Shown: piece after piece, positions 1 to 7,757 of the stretch
Layout of the letters: the number at the start of each line of letters is the position of its first letter
Numbering within the stretch: the stretch's first letter is position 1
Assembly: GCA_964640195.1 (NCBI GenBank)
Contig: CAZXIC010000012.1
Coordinates: 1 to 30,138 of the forward strand
From: CAZXIC01 sp964640195
Lineage (GTDB): Archaea > Iainarchaeota > Iainarchaeia > Iainarchaeales > GCA-2688035
Length of the DNA: 30,138 bases
Direction of reading: 5' to 3'
Translations under genes and position numbers: made by a program
The notes under the pieces: model-generated
The model's database searches: none
Seen by the model: only the letters and a program-made list of their open reading frames with translations
What the model was told of the DNA's origin: nothing

Positions 1-971
1 CTTTGGGGGAGTGCTGTGATGCGGGAATGTTCAAGCCAGCTGGGACCCCCTGTGGCGAAACCACAACGGAAATGCTGTGCTCCACCACTGAGTGTGATGG
101 TGACGTGCAGAAAAAGACAATAACAAAGTATTGTCCTGGGGATGGCCCTGATTGTACTGGCGAAGAAAAAGAGACAGTTGAACTAGAGACAGAATGCGAA
201 ACATGGCAGAAATGCGAGCAGGGGGCATTGCCAGGAACATTCGAGTGCGTCAACGAGGATATATGCAACCAAGAGCCAACCGCGGAGATTATAGCCCCCG
301 AAAAAGCCATTGTTGACAAGGACATTACTTTTGGGGGCGGTTGCACTGACACTGATACTGGCATTGAAACCTGCATAATTGACTTCGGAGACGGAACAAC
401 AGCACAAGATTTCGAGAGTGGCATGAAACACCAATATGCCGAGGTTATAACATACACTGTGACCTTGACTGCTACTGACAAGATATTTGGCGCAATTGAC
501 GAAGTGACTGAAACAATCGAGGTTACCACTGCCCCGCCAATGGAGTTTTCAATAGTGCTAGAACCGTCCACAATCCCGCAAGGAAAGGATTTTGATAAGG
601 CAGAAATAATCGTTTCAAACCCTGGCGCAGACACGATAAGCGTAACAGTAACAGCAACCCTGAAAGACAGGGAAACAGGCGAATCACCAGTGACGCACTC
701 GCAATTCTCAGAAACACTTGAAAACATAACGCAGGACAACCCAGGGAGAATTACAGGCGAATTCCGCCTCTGGATAAACGCCACAGCACTGGAAACAGGG
801 AATTATACCATAGAGGGAGAAGCGATAGAAACAGAAACTGGAACAGAATGCACTGCAAAAAAAACCTTCACAATAACAACAGCAGACGTTGCAACAGTGC
901 CGGAAACCAGTTTCGTATTTGTGCCCTTGCTGCTGGCAGCTGTCCTGTTTATGCTGTGGAAAAAACAATAA
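1..971 (+). CDS. PKD-domain surface protein, C-terminal part (5' end outside window)
   Basis: The reading frame is open at the left edge, so only about the last 323 residues are seen. The first ~90 residues are rich in cysteine, as in small disulfide-bonded modules. A PKD-like Ig-fold follows at roughly residues 90-175, shown by the FGDGTT motif and a later TYTVTLTATD strand. A second beta-rich, CARDB-like segment covers about 180-290. The protein ends with VPE, a hydrophobic stretch of about 17 residues and KKQ, so it is probably anchored in the membrane with the bulk outside the cell. The tail resembles sorting signals of the PGF-CTERM/PEP-CTERM type, but I cannot show that it is processed. 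Ligand and exact role are unknown. It converges on cysS. Confidence 0.75.
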   Translation, partial: LGECCDAGMFKPAGTPCGETTTEMLCSTTECDGDVQKKTITKYCPGDGPDCTGEEKETVELETECETWQKCEQGALPGTFECVNEDICNQEPTAEIIAPEKAIVDKDITFGGGCTDTDTGIETCIIDFGDGTTAQDFESGMKHQYAEVITYTVTLTATDKIFGAIDEVTETIEVTTAPPMEFSIVLEPSTIPQGKDFDKAEIIVSNPGADTISVTVTATLKDRETGESPVTHSQFSETLENITQDNPGRITGEFRLWINATALETGNYTIEGEAIETETGTECTAKKTFTITTADVATVPETSFVFVPLLLAAVLFMLWKKQ

Positions 972-991
972 GGAACACAGTGCTGTGCCTT
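970..991. terminator. Hairpin between convergent genes
   Basis: An inverted repeat overlaps the stop codon of the surface-protein gene: AAGG-(AA)-CACAG pairs with CTGTG-CCTT. It lies in the only gap between the two convergent genes. No clear T-run follows on the plus strand, so its role as a terminator is a guess from position and structure. Confidence 0.3.
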
Positions 992-1006
992 AAATAAGCG
1001 GCAGCC

Positions 1007-2401
1007 TCATTCCGCCTTTTTCCATTTCGTCCCCTGTGCTGTGTCGTCCAGCGTTATGCCTTTTCCAAGCAGCTTTTCCCTTATCGCATCAGCCTCTTTC
1101 CAGCGCTTTTCTTGCCTTAGTTTCTCCCTTTCCTTAATCAGCCCCAGGTCCTCTCTGCTTATGGCAGCCTTCTCCCTGCCAAAAGAGAAAACCCCGAAAA
1201 TAGAGTCAATCTCCCTCAAAAAGCGCAGCGACTTTTTTGCATCTTTCTTGCCAAATTTTTTGCCGTTCATCAGCCTGTTCGCTGCTGTTTCAAAGCGCTG
1301 CAGCTGTGCCCAGGCATTTGGGGCGTTGAAGTCGTCATCCATTGCCGCAGTGAATTTTTTCCTTGTCTGCGCTATCAGCTTGGCAACCCCTTTGTTTTCA
1401 CCTTCCCCCTTTGCCTCCAGCAGCCTCTGGATAAAGCGGTTCCACCGCTGCAATGTTTTCTCTGCTTTCACTACGCCCTTCTCGGTGTAATTCACCCCGC
1501 TCCTGTAGTGCAGCTGCCCGATGAAGAACCTGAAAGCCTTTGCATCATACCTTCCAAGCAGCTCAGGGACAGTCACAAAGTTGCCAAGGCTTTTGCTCAT
1601 TTTTTGCCCCTCGACATTCAAGAAGCCGGCGTGCAGCCAATAGCGGACAAAAGGCTTCTTGCCTGTTGCTGCCTCGCTCTGCGCGATTTCGTTTTCATGG
1701 TGCGGGAAGACCAGGTCAACTGCCCCAGCGTGGATGTCAAACCTTTCCCCCAAATATTTTGTGCTCATTACGCTGCATTCAATGTGCCAGCCAGGCCTGC
1801 CCTTTCCCCAGGGGCTTGGCCAGGCAGGTTCATTAGGCTTTTGCTTCTTCCACAGCGCAAAATCCTGCGTCTTGTCTTTCTCATACTTGTCTGTATCTAC
1901 CCTCGTTCCGGTTTTTTGCTCCCTTACCCTTATGCCGCTGAGCCTCCCGTAATCAGGAAATTTGCTTATGTCGTAGTATACGCCGTCAGCGGTTTCGTAA
2001 GCAAATCCATTCCTCTGCAGTTTCTGCACGAAATCAATTATCTCCTTTATGTGCTCCGTTACCCTCGGGTGAACATCTGCTTTTTTAACCCCCAGTTCTT
2101 CCATGTCCTGGAAGAACAGTGCAATGTTTTTTTCAGCAAGCTGGAAGATTGTGATGCCCTGCTCATTTGCTTTCTTAATCATGTCATCGTGGATGTCGGT
2201 CAGGTTGACAACGTACTTTACCTTGAAGCCCCTGTATTCAAGGTATTTCCTGATTATGTCAAACGCAATGTACGTCCTTGCATGCCCGATGTGCGCTGGT
2301 CCATAGACAGTTGGGCCGCACAGGTAGATGCCAGCATTCCCTTTGTGCAGCGGCTTGAACAGCTCTTTTTTCCTGCCCATTGTATTAAAGAGCCTCAGCA
2401 T
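1007..2401 (-). CDS. cysS: Cysteinyl-tRNA synthetase
   Basis: This class I aminoacyl-tRNA synthetase charges tRNA-Cys in the cytoplasm. The 464-residue length is typical. Visible signatures are an early CGPTVYG segment with a zinc-ligand cysteine, the HIGH motif in GPAHIGHARTY, the second zinc region HIECS, FPHHENE, and the KMSKS loop as KMSKSLGNF. The C-terminal third is the charged helical domain expected for CysS. The start is an ATG with a TATA-like box centred about 26 bases upstream, which suggests a leaderless transcript separate from purB, whose stop lies 87 bases upstream. Presence of CysS means that the SepRS/SepCysS route is not required. Confidence 0.97.
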   Translation of the reverse strand: MLRLFNTMGRKKELFKPLHKGNAGIYLCGPTVYGPAHIGHARTYIAFDIIRKYLEYRGFKVKYVVNLTDIHDDMIKKANEQGITIFQLAEKNIALFFQDMEELGVKKADVHPRVTEHIKEIIDFVQKLQRNGFAYETADGVYYDISKFPDYGRLSGIRVREQKTGTRVDTDKYEKDKTQDFALWKKQKPNEPAWPSPWGKGRPGWHIECSVMSTKYLGERFDIHAGAVDLVFPHHENEIAQSEAATGKKPFVRYWLHAGFLNVEGQKMSKSLGNFVTVPELLGRYDAKAFRFFIGQLHYRSGVNYTEKGVVKAEKTLQRWNRFIQRLLEAKGEGENKGVAKLIAQTRKKFTAAMDDDFNAPNAWAQLQRFETAANRLMNGKKFGKKDAKKSLRFLREIDSIFGVFSFGREKAAISREDLGLIKEREKLRQEKRWKEADAIREKLLGKGITLDDTAQGTKWKKAE

Positions 2402-2422
2402 CGCAATCAGTAGGATTAATTA

Positions 2423-2430
2423 GATTTAAA
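2423..2430 (-). promoter_or_regulatory. TATA box for cysS
   Basis: On the minus strand this reads TTTAAATC and is centred about 26 bases before the cysS ATG, the spacing expected for an archaeal leaderless promoter. A second AT-rich run lies just upstream. Confidence 0.5.
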
Positions 2431-2488
2431 ACAATATAAAAGAATCTGTTCAGGCGGCAGAGTGCATTGCCGCTGCCTCCCTGAAAAA

Positions 2489-3856
2489 TCAGATTCCCAG
2501 TTCCTTTTTCCAATACGAGCAGGTTTTTGCTGTTTTCTCTGCCGCAATCCCAGTGTACTTCTCTGGCTTTGCGAGAAGTGCCCTCTGCCTTGCCGTGAAT
2601 CTCCGCAGGAAAGGCTGCAGTTCCCTGCTTTTTTCAGCCAGCTCAAGTAGCGGTTTCCCCTCTTTTTCAGCCTTCATCGTAAGCTGCCTTACTGCCTCAT
2701 GGGCGTTTGCATGGCCGTGGAAGGCAAGCAGGATGTACAACGGCTCTGCAACAACCATTCCCTTGTTCATGCTGAAATTCCTTTGCATGGCCTCCTTGTC
2801 GACAACTAGCTTGCCGCAGACCTTTTGCAGCCTTTCCGCGCTGAGGGCAAGGGCTGCGAACAGCTCTGGAACAAAGCGCTGCGACGCGCTGTTCGTCAAG
2901 TCCCTCTGGTGCTCGCTTATCTGGTCAAGGTAAACAGTGAGCATTCTGGGCAGGAACTGCTTGTAGAAGCTCTTGACGTTCTCAAAGTTTATCGGATTGC
3001 GCTTGTGCGGCATTGTTGAGCTGCCGACCTGCCGCTTTCCAAAGGCCTCGGCAACCTCGCTTATTTCGCTCCTCTGCAGGTTGCGCATGTCATCGCTGAA
3101 GTTTGCGAGAACGCCAAAACAGCTCACCATGGCGTGCATTAAGTCAGTGCGGGCTTCTGGCGCAACAATCTGCGTTGAGGCAATGCTCGGCAGCAGCCCA
3201 AGTTGGTGCATGACATCCTTCTCAAACAGGAGCGGGTTTTTTACCAGAAGGGATGAGGCGTTGTAGGCGCCGACCGCGCCGGAAAACTTTCCCCTGAGCT
3301 TGTCTTTTGCCTGTTCAATCGCCTTTATTCTGTTCCCGAGCCTGTCAACATAGTAAGAGAGGGCAAAGCCAAAGGTTATGGGCTCAGCGTGCTGCCCGTG
3401 TGTTCTGCCAATCTGCACTGTCTTCCTGTAGCGCAGGGCAAGCTTTAGGAGGGTTTTCTCTAACTGCAGCAGAACAGGCAATAACAGCTTTTGTGTCGCG
3501 TCCTTGTATTGCAGGACTGAGGCAGTGTCAACAATGTCGTAACTGGTTGCGCCAAAGTGCACGAAGGGCTTTGCTTCTTTGCTCACCTTTTTCCTGATGC
3601 AGTTTGCCAGTGCCCTTACATCGTGCCTTGTTACTTTCTCCTCAGCGTAGACCTCATCTGCCCTGACCCTTTCAGCAGCCCTTGCAATCTCCCTTGCGGC
3701 TTTTTTGCTGCAAATCCCCTGCTTCGCAAGCGCTTTTGCCAAGGCTGCCTCAACCATTGCCTGATAGCGGACCCTTGCTTCCTCGCTCAGGAATTCAGCA
3801 AAGCGTTCGTCCCTGTACCTGCTGTCAAGCGGTGAAATGTTTTCAAACCTGTGCAA
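2489..3856 (-). CDS. purB: Adenylosuccinate lyase
   Basis: PurB catalyses two eliminations in purine synthesis: SAICAR to AICAR plus fumarate, and adenylosuccinate to AMP plus fumarate. The 455-residue protein starts with the typical SPLDSRY segment. It carries GRTHGQHAEP, and the fumarase/aspartase-superfamily signature GSSTMPHKRNPINFE on the flexible catalytic loop. The start is TTG at 3856; no in-frame ATG fits the conserved N-terminus. The gene follows purC with six bases between stop and start, so purE-purC-purB is one operon. Confidence 0.96.
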   Translation of the reverse strand: MHRFENISPLDSRYRDERFAEFLSEEARVRYQAMVEAALAKALAKQGICSKKAAREIARAAERVRADEVYAEEKVTRHDVRALANCIRKKVSKEAKPFVHFGATSYDIVDTASVLQYKDATQKLLLPVLLQLEKTLLKLALRYRKTVQIGRTHGQHAEPITFGFALSYYVDRLGNRIKAIEQAKDKLRGKFSGAVGAYNASSLLVKNPLLFEKDVMHQLGLLPSIASTQIVAPEARTDLMHAMVSCFGVLANFSDDMRNLQRSEISEVAEAFGKRQVGSSTMPHKRNPINFENVKSFYKQFLPRMLTVYLDQISEHQRDLTNSASQRFVPELFAALALSAERLQKVCGKLVVDKEAMQRNFSMNKGMVVAEPLYILLAFHGHANAHEAVRQLTMKAEKEGKPLLELAEKSRELQPFLRRFTARQRALLAKPEKYTGIAAEKTAKTCSYWKKELGI

Positions 3857-3862
3857 ACCAAG

Positions 3863-4828
3863 TCACTTCCTGCCTTCCTTCAAAAACTGTTTGTATTGCC
3901 AGACCACTTCGCTTATTTCTGGGACATCCCAGGTTTTCTCCCCGGTCCATGCGACTGTTACAGCCTTGTACATGTCGCTGGCCAATTCAACAAGTTTGGG
4001 GGGAAGCTTTGGCGGTGCAGTGAACTGCCCGTGCCCCTTTCCAGCTGCCTTTTCCCTCTCAATTACCTCATACCAGGGCGTTGTCTTGTAATAATCCCTG
4101 AGCACCTGCTTGCTCAAGTGCATGCTGTTAAACAGAAACCTGTTCTCGTCAAGGGTTCCGCAGACATCAACCAAGACAAGCTGCCTTTTCGGGTTTACCG
4201 CGAACTCCACTTTCCCGTCTGCATGCTCTAATCCAAGGGAGGCAGCCTTTTCATTCAGGTAGCTGTTCACGACAAGCGCCTTTTCCTTCAATTCGCCGAC
4301 TTCCTCTGCAGACAGGCAGCCTATCTGCCCTGCCTCCTCCCAACACAAGTATCTGTCACTCGGCTCCAGCTTCGTGCTTACATCCATTACCGGCTGGGCA
4401 AGCCTTTCGCCTGGCAGCGGCGCTTTTTTCAAGCCAAGTTGCTTTGCTGTTGTCTGGCCTTTCGCCAGCCTCTTGAAAATGCTGCTCCCTGCCGGCAGGC
4501 TGTTCCTGAAAATTACTTCCAGTGGAACCAAGTAATTGCTCATGCCCTCCTTTAGTTCGCCCTTCTGCGGATACAGCACCCTGACCAAATCAACTTCCAT
4601 TTCGTTGCCGCTCAGCAGCTTCCTGAAGTGCGATTTTATTCCCAGTTTCTGCAGCTGTTGGAAGTTGTATGCAGCCATCCTGCACAGCGCCTCCCCCTTG
4701 CCCGGAATAACATCAGGCATCTTTCCATAGTCAAAAACGCTGTAGTCGTCTGTAAAGTGGAAAACGCCGATGCCGGTTTTGCTTTCTGTAGCAGGCTTTT
4801 TTACAATAAGGTCTTTTACGCTCCCCAT
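3863..4828 (-). CDS. purC: SAICAR synthase (PurC)
   Basis: PurC ligates aspartate to CAIR using ATP. The 321-residue sequence belongs to the longer PurC type rather than the short ~240-residue form. Recognisable parts are the HFTDDYSVFDYGKMPD segment near the start, the DGKVEFAV region, the VDVCGTLDENRF metal/substrate stretch (the family more often has a TPDSSRF-like sequence), and SKQVLRDYY near the end. I place the start at ATG 4828 because GGTG at 4838-4835 lies six bases upstream; a GTG at 4837 would instead overlap the purE stop as GTGA. The gene is translationally linked to purE either way. Confidence 0.92.
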   Translation of the reverse strand: MGSVKDLIVKKPATESKTGIGVFHFTDDYSVFDYGKMPDVIPGKGEALCRMAAYNFQQLQKLGIKSHFRKLLSGNEMEVDLVRVLYPQKGELKEGMSNYLVPLEVIFRNSLPAGSSIFKRLAKGQTTAKQLGLKKAPLPGERLAQPVMDVSTKLEPSDRYLCWEEAGQIGCLSAEEVGELKEKALVVNSYLNEKAASLGLEHADGKVEFAVNPKRQLVLVDVCGTLDENRFLFNSMHLSKQVLRDYYKTTPWYEVIEREKAAGKGHGQFTAPPKLPPKLVELASDMYKAVTVAWTGEKTWDVPEISEVVWQYKQFLKEGRK

Positions 4829-4833
4829 TTTGC

Positions 4834-5658
4834 TCACCCGAATTTTTTCCCCTCTTCTGCATCTGCCTCAAGTGTTTTCCTTTCGAGCCCTTGCCTGAAT
4901 AGCAGCAGCTTTCTGTTGAATTTTCCGTCTGGAATGCTGAGCAGCTGTGCTGCTGCTATCAGCGCATTGTCAACCTTGTTCAGCCCGAGCCAGAGTCCTT
5001 CGCTGCTTTTTTCAAAGAACTCCAGTGCTTCCGGTGTGGCGCTTTCCCGCAGGACAGGCACGTTCAAAACCAGCGCATTCCCTATTTTTAGCGGACGAAA
5101 AGCAGGGAATTCAATTGCATTGATTAGAATTTCCTGCTTGGGGTCAACTGTTTTTTTGTCAACAGATTCAACGAATTCAAAGTGCAAGCCCAGTTTTGTA
5201 GCAATCGCAGTTCCATTGTCAACCCTTTCTTTAATCGCTTCGTTGTACCTGCTTCCCATGACCTTTACCAGGCTGTGCTCCTGCAAAGCAAGCTGCGCCC
5301 CGGTCACGGCGCTTTCAGCAGCCCCAACGCCGGTTGCGATAACTGGAAAGCCCACTGGCATCTGTGCAATGCTTAACAGTGAGTCCAATCCAGCATAGTT
5401 TGCAGAAACAGGAACGCCGATTACTGGTTTTAGCGTCTTGCTTGCAATCGCGCCTGGCAGCGCTGCGCTAAGCCCTGCACCGGCAATAACCAGCTTTGCC
5501 TCGCTTTTTTCAATTATTGAATCCAGCTGCTTTGGGGTCCTGTGCGCGGAGCACACCCTCAGTTGTGCGCTTATTTTCCTTTCCTTCAGCCCTTTCATTA
5601 TTCCGCTGTAAACTGGTCTGTCGCTCCTGCTACCAAATACAACCAAGACATCGCCCAA
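4834..5658 (-). CDS. purE: PurE-like N5-CAIR mutase / AIR carboxylase with C-terminal extension
   Basis: The first ~125 residues are a PurE fold: GSRSDRP near the start, CSAHRTP with the catalytic histidine (residue 39), and SIAQMP. SAHRTP points to the class I enzyme type. Two features are odd. The usual AAHLPG motif reads SAALPG, so a highly conserved histidine is replaced by alanine. The protein is 274 residues instead of about 160, and its end (about 220-265) again looks like the last helices of PurE (LGLNKVDNALIAAAQLL), suggesting a worn second copy. No PurK lies in the window. The start is TTG at 5658, since no in-frame ATG fits. First gene of purE-purC-purB. Confidence 0.85.
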   Translation of the reverse strand: MGDVLVVFGSRSDRPVYSGIMKGLKERKISAQLRVCSAHRTPKQLDSIIEKSEAKLVIAGAGLSAALPGAIASKTLKPVIGVPVSANYAGLDSLLSIAQMPVGFPVIATGVGAAESAVTGAQLALQEHSLVKVMGSRYNEAIKERVDNGTAIATKLGLHFEFVESVDKKTVDPKQEILINAIEFPAFRPLKIGNALVLNVPVLRESATPEALEFFEKSSEGLWLGLNKVDNALIAAAQLLSIPDGKFNRKLLLFRQGLERKTLEADAEEGKKFG

Positions 5659-5693
5659 AAGGAAACCCCTAAAAGATTGGAATAGCTAAAGGC

Positions 5694-5701
5694 AATTTAA
5701 A
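5694..5701 (-). promoter_or_regulatory. TATA box for the purE-purC-purB operon
   Basis: The minus strand reads TTTAAATT about 39 bases before the TTG start of purE, which predicts a short leader containing AGGGG. It lies in the divergent region shared with folC. Confidence 0.45.
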
Positions 5702-5746
5702 GATATCGTGGAATGCGAATTTCGGTGCAAGCCGTTTGGATGAATA

Positions 5747-5754
5747 ATTTAAAC
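5747..5754 (+). promoter_or_regulatory. TATA box for folC
   Basis: ATTTAAAC is centred about 28 bases before the ATG at 5779, which fits a leaderless mRNA and argues against upstream in-frame starts such as 5713. Confidence 0.5.
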
Positions 5755-5778
5755 ATATTGCAGCCTGAATTCGTTTTT

Positions 5779-6996
5779 ATGGACAAGCAACTGGCTTTCG
5801 CTTATCTGGCTGAGCTGGAAAGTAAGGGCATAGTCCTTGGCTTGGGCAGAATCAGGCGATTTTTGCGCCTTTTGGGCAGCCCGGAAAAGCAGTTCAAGGC
5901 TATTCATATCGCAGGAACGAACGGGAAGGGCAGCACAGCTGCGATGATTGAATCAATCCTGAGAAAAGCAGGCTGCAGGACAGCGCTTTACAGCAGCCCC
6001 CACCTGCTTAGGCTCAATGAGAGGATTCAGGTCAACGGCAGGCAAATATCAGACAAAAAACTGGCAGGGCTTGTTGCAGAATTAAGGGCGATGAAGGAAA
6101 GGGAGAAAATTCCCTTGACGCATTTTGAGTTCGTTACAGCTCTTGCGTTCGTGCACTTCGCCAGGTGCAAGGTTGAGTTTGCCGTAATCGAGGTTGGAAT
6201 GGGCGGAAGGCTTGACGCAACAAACGTCATAGTGCCGGAGGTTAGCATTATTACAAACATTGAAAAAGAGCACGAGCGCTTCCTGGGCAGGACGATTGGA
6301 AAAATTGCGCGCGAGAAAGCGGGAATAATAAAGCGCTGCACAGCTGTTGTGACAGCGGAGTGGAAAAAGCCAGTCTTGGGTATCTTCAGAAAAAAATGCA
6401 GGGAAAAAAATTCAAAGCTTGTTGTTGTAAGGAAACCTTTTCCGGGAAAGCTGCCTTTGCTTGGGCTCTTCCAGCAATGGAATGCAGCAGCAGCGGTTGC
6501 CGCAGTTAAAGAACTGCAGCTGCTGGGCTTTGCAGTGGACAGCAAGGCGGTCAAGCATGGCTTGTCAGCAGTGCGCTGGCCAGGAAGGTTTGAAATCGTC
6601 CAGGGAAAGCCAACAGTTGTATTGGACTGCTGTCACAACCCGAGCGGGGCGTTTGTCCTGGCGGAGGCATTCAAGCAGCATTTTCAGAAAAAGAAGGCTG
6701 TGCTGCTCATCGGTGTCAGCAATGACAAGAAAATCAGGGCGATGGCGTCAGCGCTTGCAGCCATTGCGCGCAGGGTTATTGCAACAGAGGCAAGCTACAG
6801 GGCAATGCCCGCAGGCTTAATAAAAAACGAGTTTGAAAGGCATGGGCTTGAATCCGAAACTGTTTTGCCCGTAAAGGAGGCAACGAAGAAGGCAATAGCC
6901 ATTGCAGGAAAGAAAGGCGTTGTCCTGGTCTGCGGCAGCCTCTTCGTTGTCGGCGAGGCGCTGCCCCTCTTTAAAACAGGGCGCAGTCATTCTTAA
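5779..6996 (+). CDS. folC: Dihydrofolate / folylpolyglutamate synthase
   Basis: FolC, a Mur-ligase relative, adds glutamate to dihydropteroate and/or to reduced folates using ATP. The 405-residue protein shows the P-loop HIAGTNGKGST, VGMGGRLDATN with the metal/ATP site, and a DCCHNP motif where the family normally has DGAHNP. I start at ATG 5779 because conserved sequence begins shortly after it and a TATA box sits at the leaderless distance; the frame is open further upstream to 5713. It heads a folate-related plus-strand group with glyA and folD, which supports tetrahydrofolate rather than methanopterin as the C1 carrier. Which of the two FolC activities it has cannot be read from sequence alone. 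Confidence 0.93.
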   Translation: MDKQLAFAYLAELESKGIVLGLGRIRRFLRLLGSPEKQFKAIHIAGTNGKGSTAAMIESILRKAGCRTALYSSPHLLRLNERIQVNGRQISDKKLAGLVAELRAMKEREKIPLTHFEFVTALAFVHFARCKVEFAVIEVGMGGRLDATNVIVPEVSIITNIEKEHERFLGRTIGKIAREKAGIIKRCTAVVTAEWKKPVLGIFRKKCREKNSKLVVVRKPFPGKLPLLGLFQQWNAAAAVAAVKELQLLGFAVDSKAVKHGLSAVRWPGRFEIVQGKPTVVLDCCHNPSGAFVLAEAFKQHFQKKKAVLLIGVSNDKKIRAMASALAAIARRVIATEASYRAMPAGLIKNEFERHGLESETVLPVKEATKKAIAIAGKKGVVLVCGSLFVVGEALPLFKTGRSHS

Positions 6997-7022
6997 ATGC
7001 GGTGCTTCTGCAGTGGTAAGCT

Positions 7023-7030
7023 TTTTAAAA
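7023..7030 (+). promoter_or_regulatory. TATA box for the YhhQ-family transporter
   Basis: TTTTAAAA is centred about 25 bases before the ATG at 7051. It suggests an own leaderless promoter in addition to read-through from folC. Confidence 0.4.
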
Positions 7031-7050
7031 ATATGAGCGCAGATTCTGTA

Positions 7051-7686
7051 ATGCCTTTTTCGCTTTCTCTGGAAAACAAAACCAATTTTTTGCTTGGCCT
7101 GTTTGTTGCCTGCCTTGTAACAGCAAACCTCATCGGCTTGAAAGTTGCTTCCTTCTACCTGTTTGAGGCAAGCGTCGGCATCCTCGTTTTTCCTGTTCTC
7201 TTCCTGATTACAGACATCGTTGAGGAAGTGCACGGAAAGCAGAAGGCAAAGGAATTCGTTTACATCGGCCTGGCTGCGCTTGTAATTGTCCTGTTCATCA
7301 CTGCCCTGGCAGTCTTGCTGCCCGCAGCTTCTAGAAGCTTTGTTTCAGATGCAGAGTATTCAAAGATTTTCGGGACAACGCTGCGGATTTTCATTGCATC
7401 GATAATTGGCTTTTTCTTCAGCCAGATGCACGACGTCTGGGCATTTAACTTCTGGAAGAACGCGACAAAAGGCAAATTCCTTTGGCTGAGGAACAATGCC
7501 TCAACAATCGTTTCTCAGTTCCTGGACACGACGCTGTTCATGTTCATTGCGTTCTACGGCTTGCCGAAATTTGATGTCGCCTACACCTTTGCGCTGGTAA
7601 TTCCCTACTGGATTGTCAAGGTGCTTTTCGCATTGTGCGATACGCCCTTCTGCTATGTTGGGGTGCGATGGCTCAAGGGCAAGTGA
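7051..7686 (+). CDS. yhhQ: YhhQ/VUT-family queuosine-precursor transporter
   Basis: This is an integral membrane protein with about six hydrophobic segments and the family's signature LITDIVEEVHGKQKA after the second helix, plus a late VIPYWIVKVLFALCDTP helix. Characterised relatives import queuosine precursors such as preQ0/preQ1; in archaea the likely use is preQ0 salvage for archaeosine in tRNA. I chose ATG 7051 (211 residues) because of the TATA box and because it leaves the usual short N-terminus before the first helix. ATG codons at 7033 and at 6997 (directly after the folC stop) are alternatives. No tgt/arcTGT gene is in the window, so the substrate is inferred from the family. Confidence 0.88.
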   Translation: MPFSLSLENKTNFLLGLFVACLVTANLIGLKVASFYLFEASVGILVFPVLFLITDIVEEVHGKQKAKEFVYIGLAALVIVLFITALAVLLPAASRSFVSDAEYSKIFGTTLRIFIASIIGFFFSQMHDVWAFNFWKNATKGKFLWLRNNASTIVSQFLDTTLFMFIAFYGLPKFDVAYTFALVIPYWIVKVLFALCDTPFCYVGVRWLKGK

Positions 7687-7704
7687 GTCAAATCAACAAT
7701 ACCC

Positions 7705-7716
7705 TTTTTAATTAAT
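7705..7716 (+). promoter_or_regulatory. TATA-like box for glyA
   Basis: TTTTTAATTAAT lies about 47 bases before the chosen glyA ATG, predicting a leader of about 20 bases that contains the GGTG ribosome binding site. Confidence 0.4.
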
Positions 7717-7747
7717 TAATGGATAATCTTATTGCCTTTTTTGTGCG

Positions 7748-7751
7748 GGTG
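7748..7751 (+). promoter_or_regulatory. GGTG ribosome binding site deciding the glyA start
   Basis: GGTG sits six bases before ATG 7758, the same arrangement as at other internal genes here. It favours 7758 over the upstream in-frame ATG at 7719, which lies almost on the TATA-like box. Confidence 0.5.
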
Positions 7752-7757
7752 TTGTGG

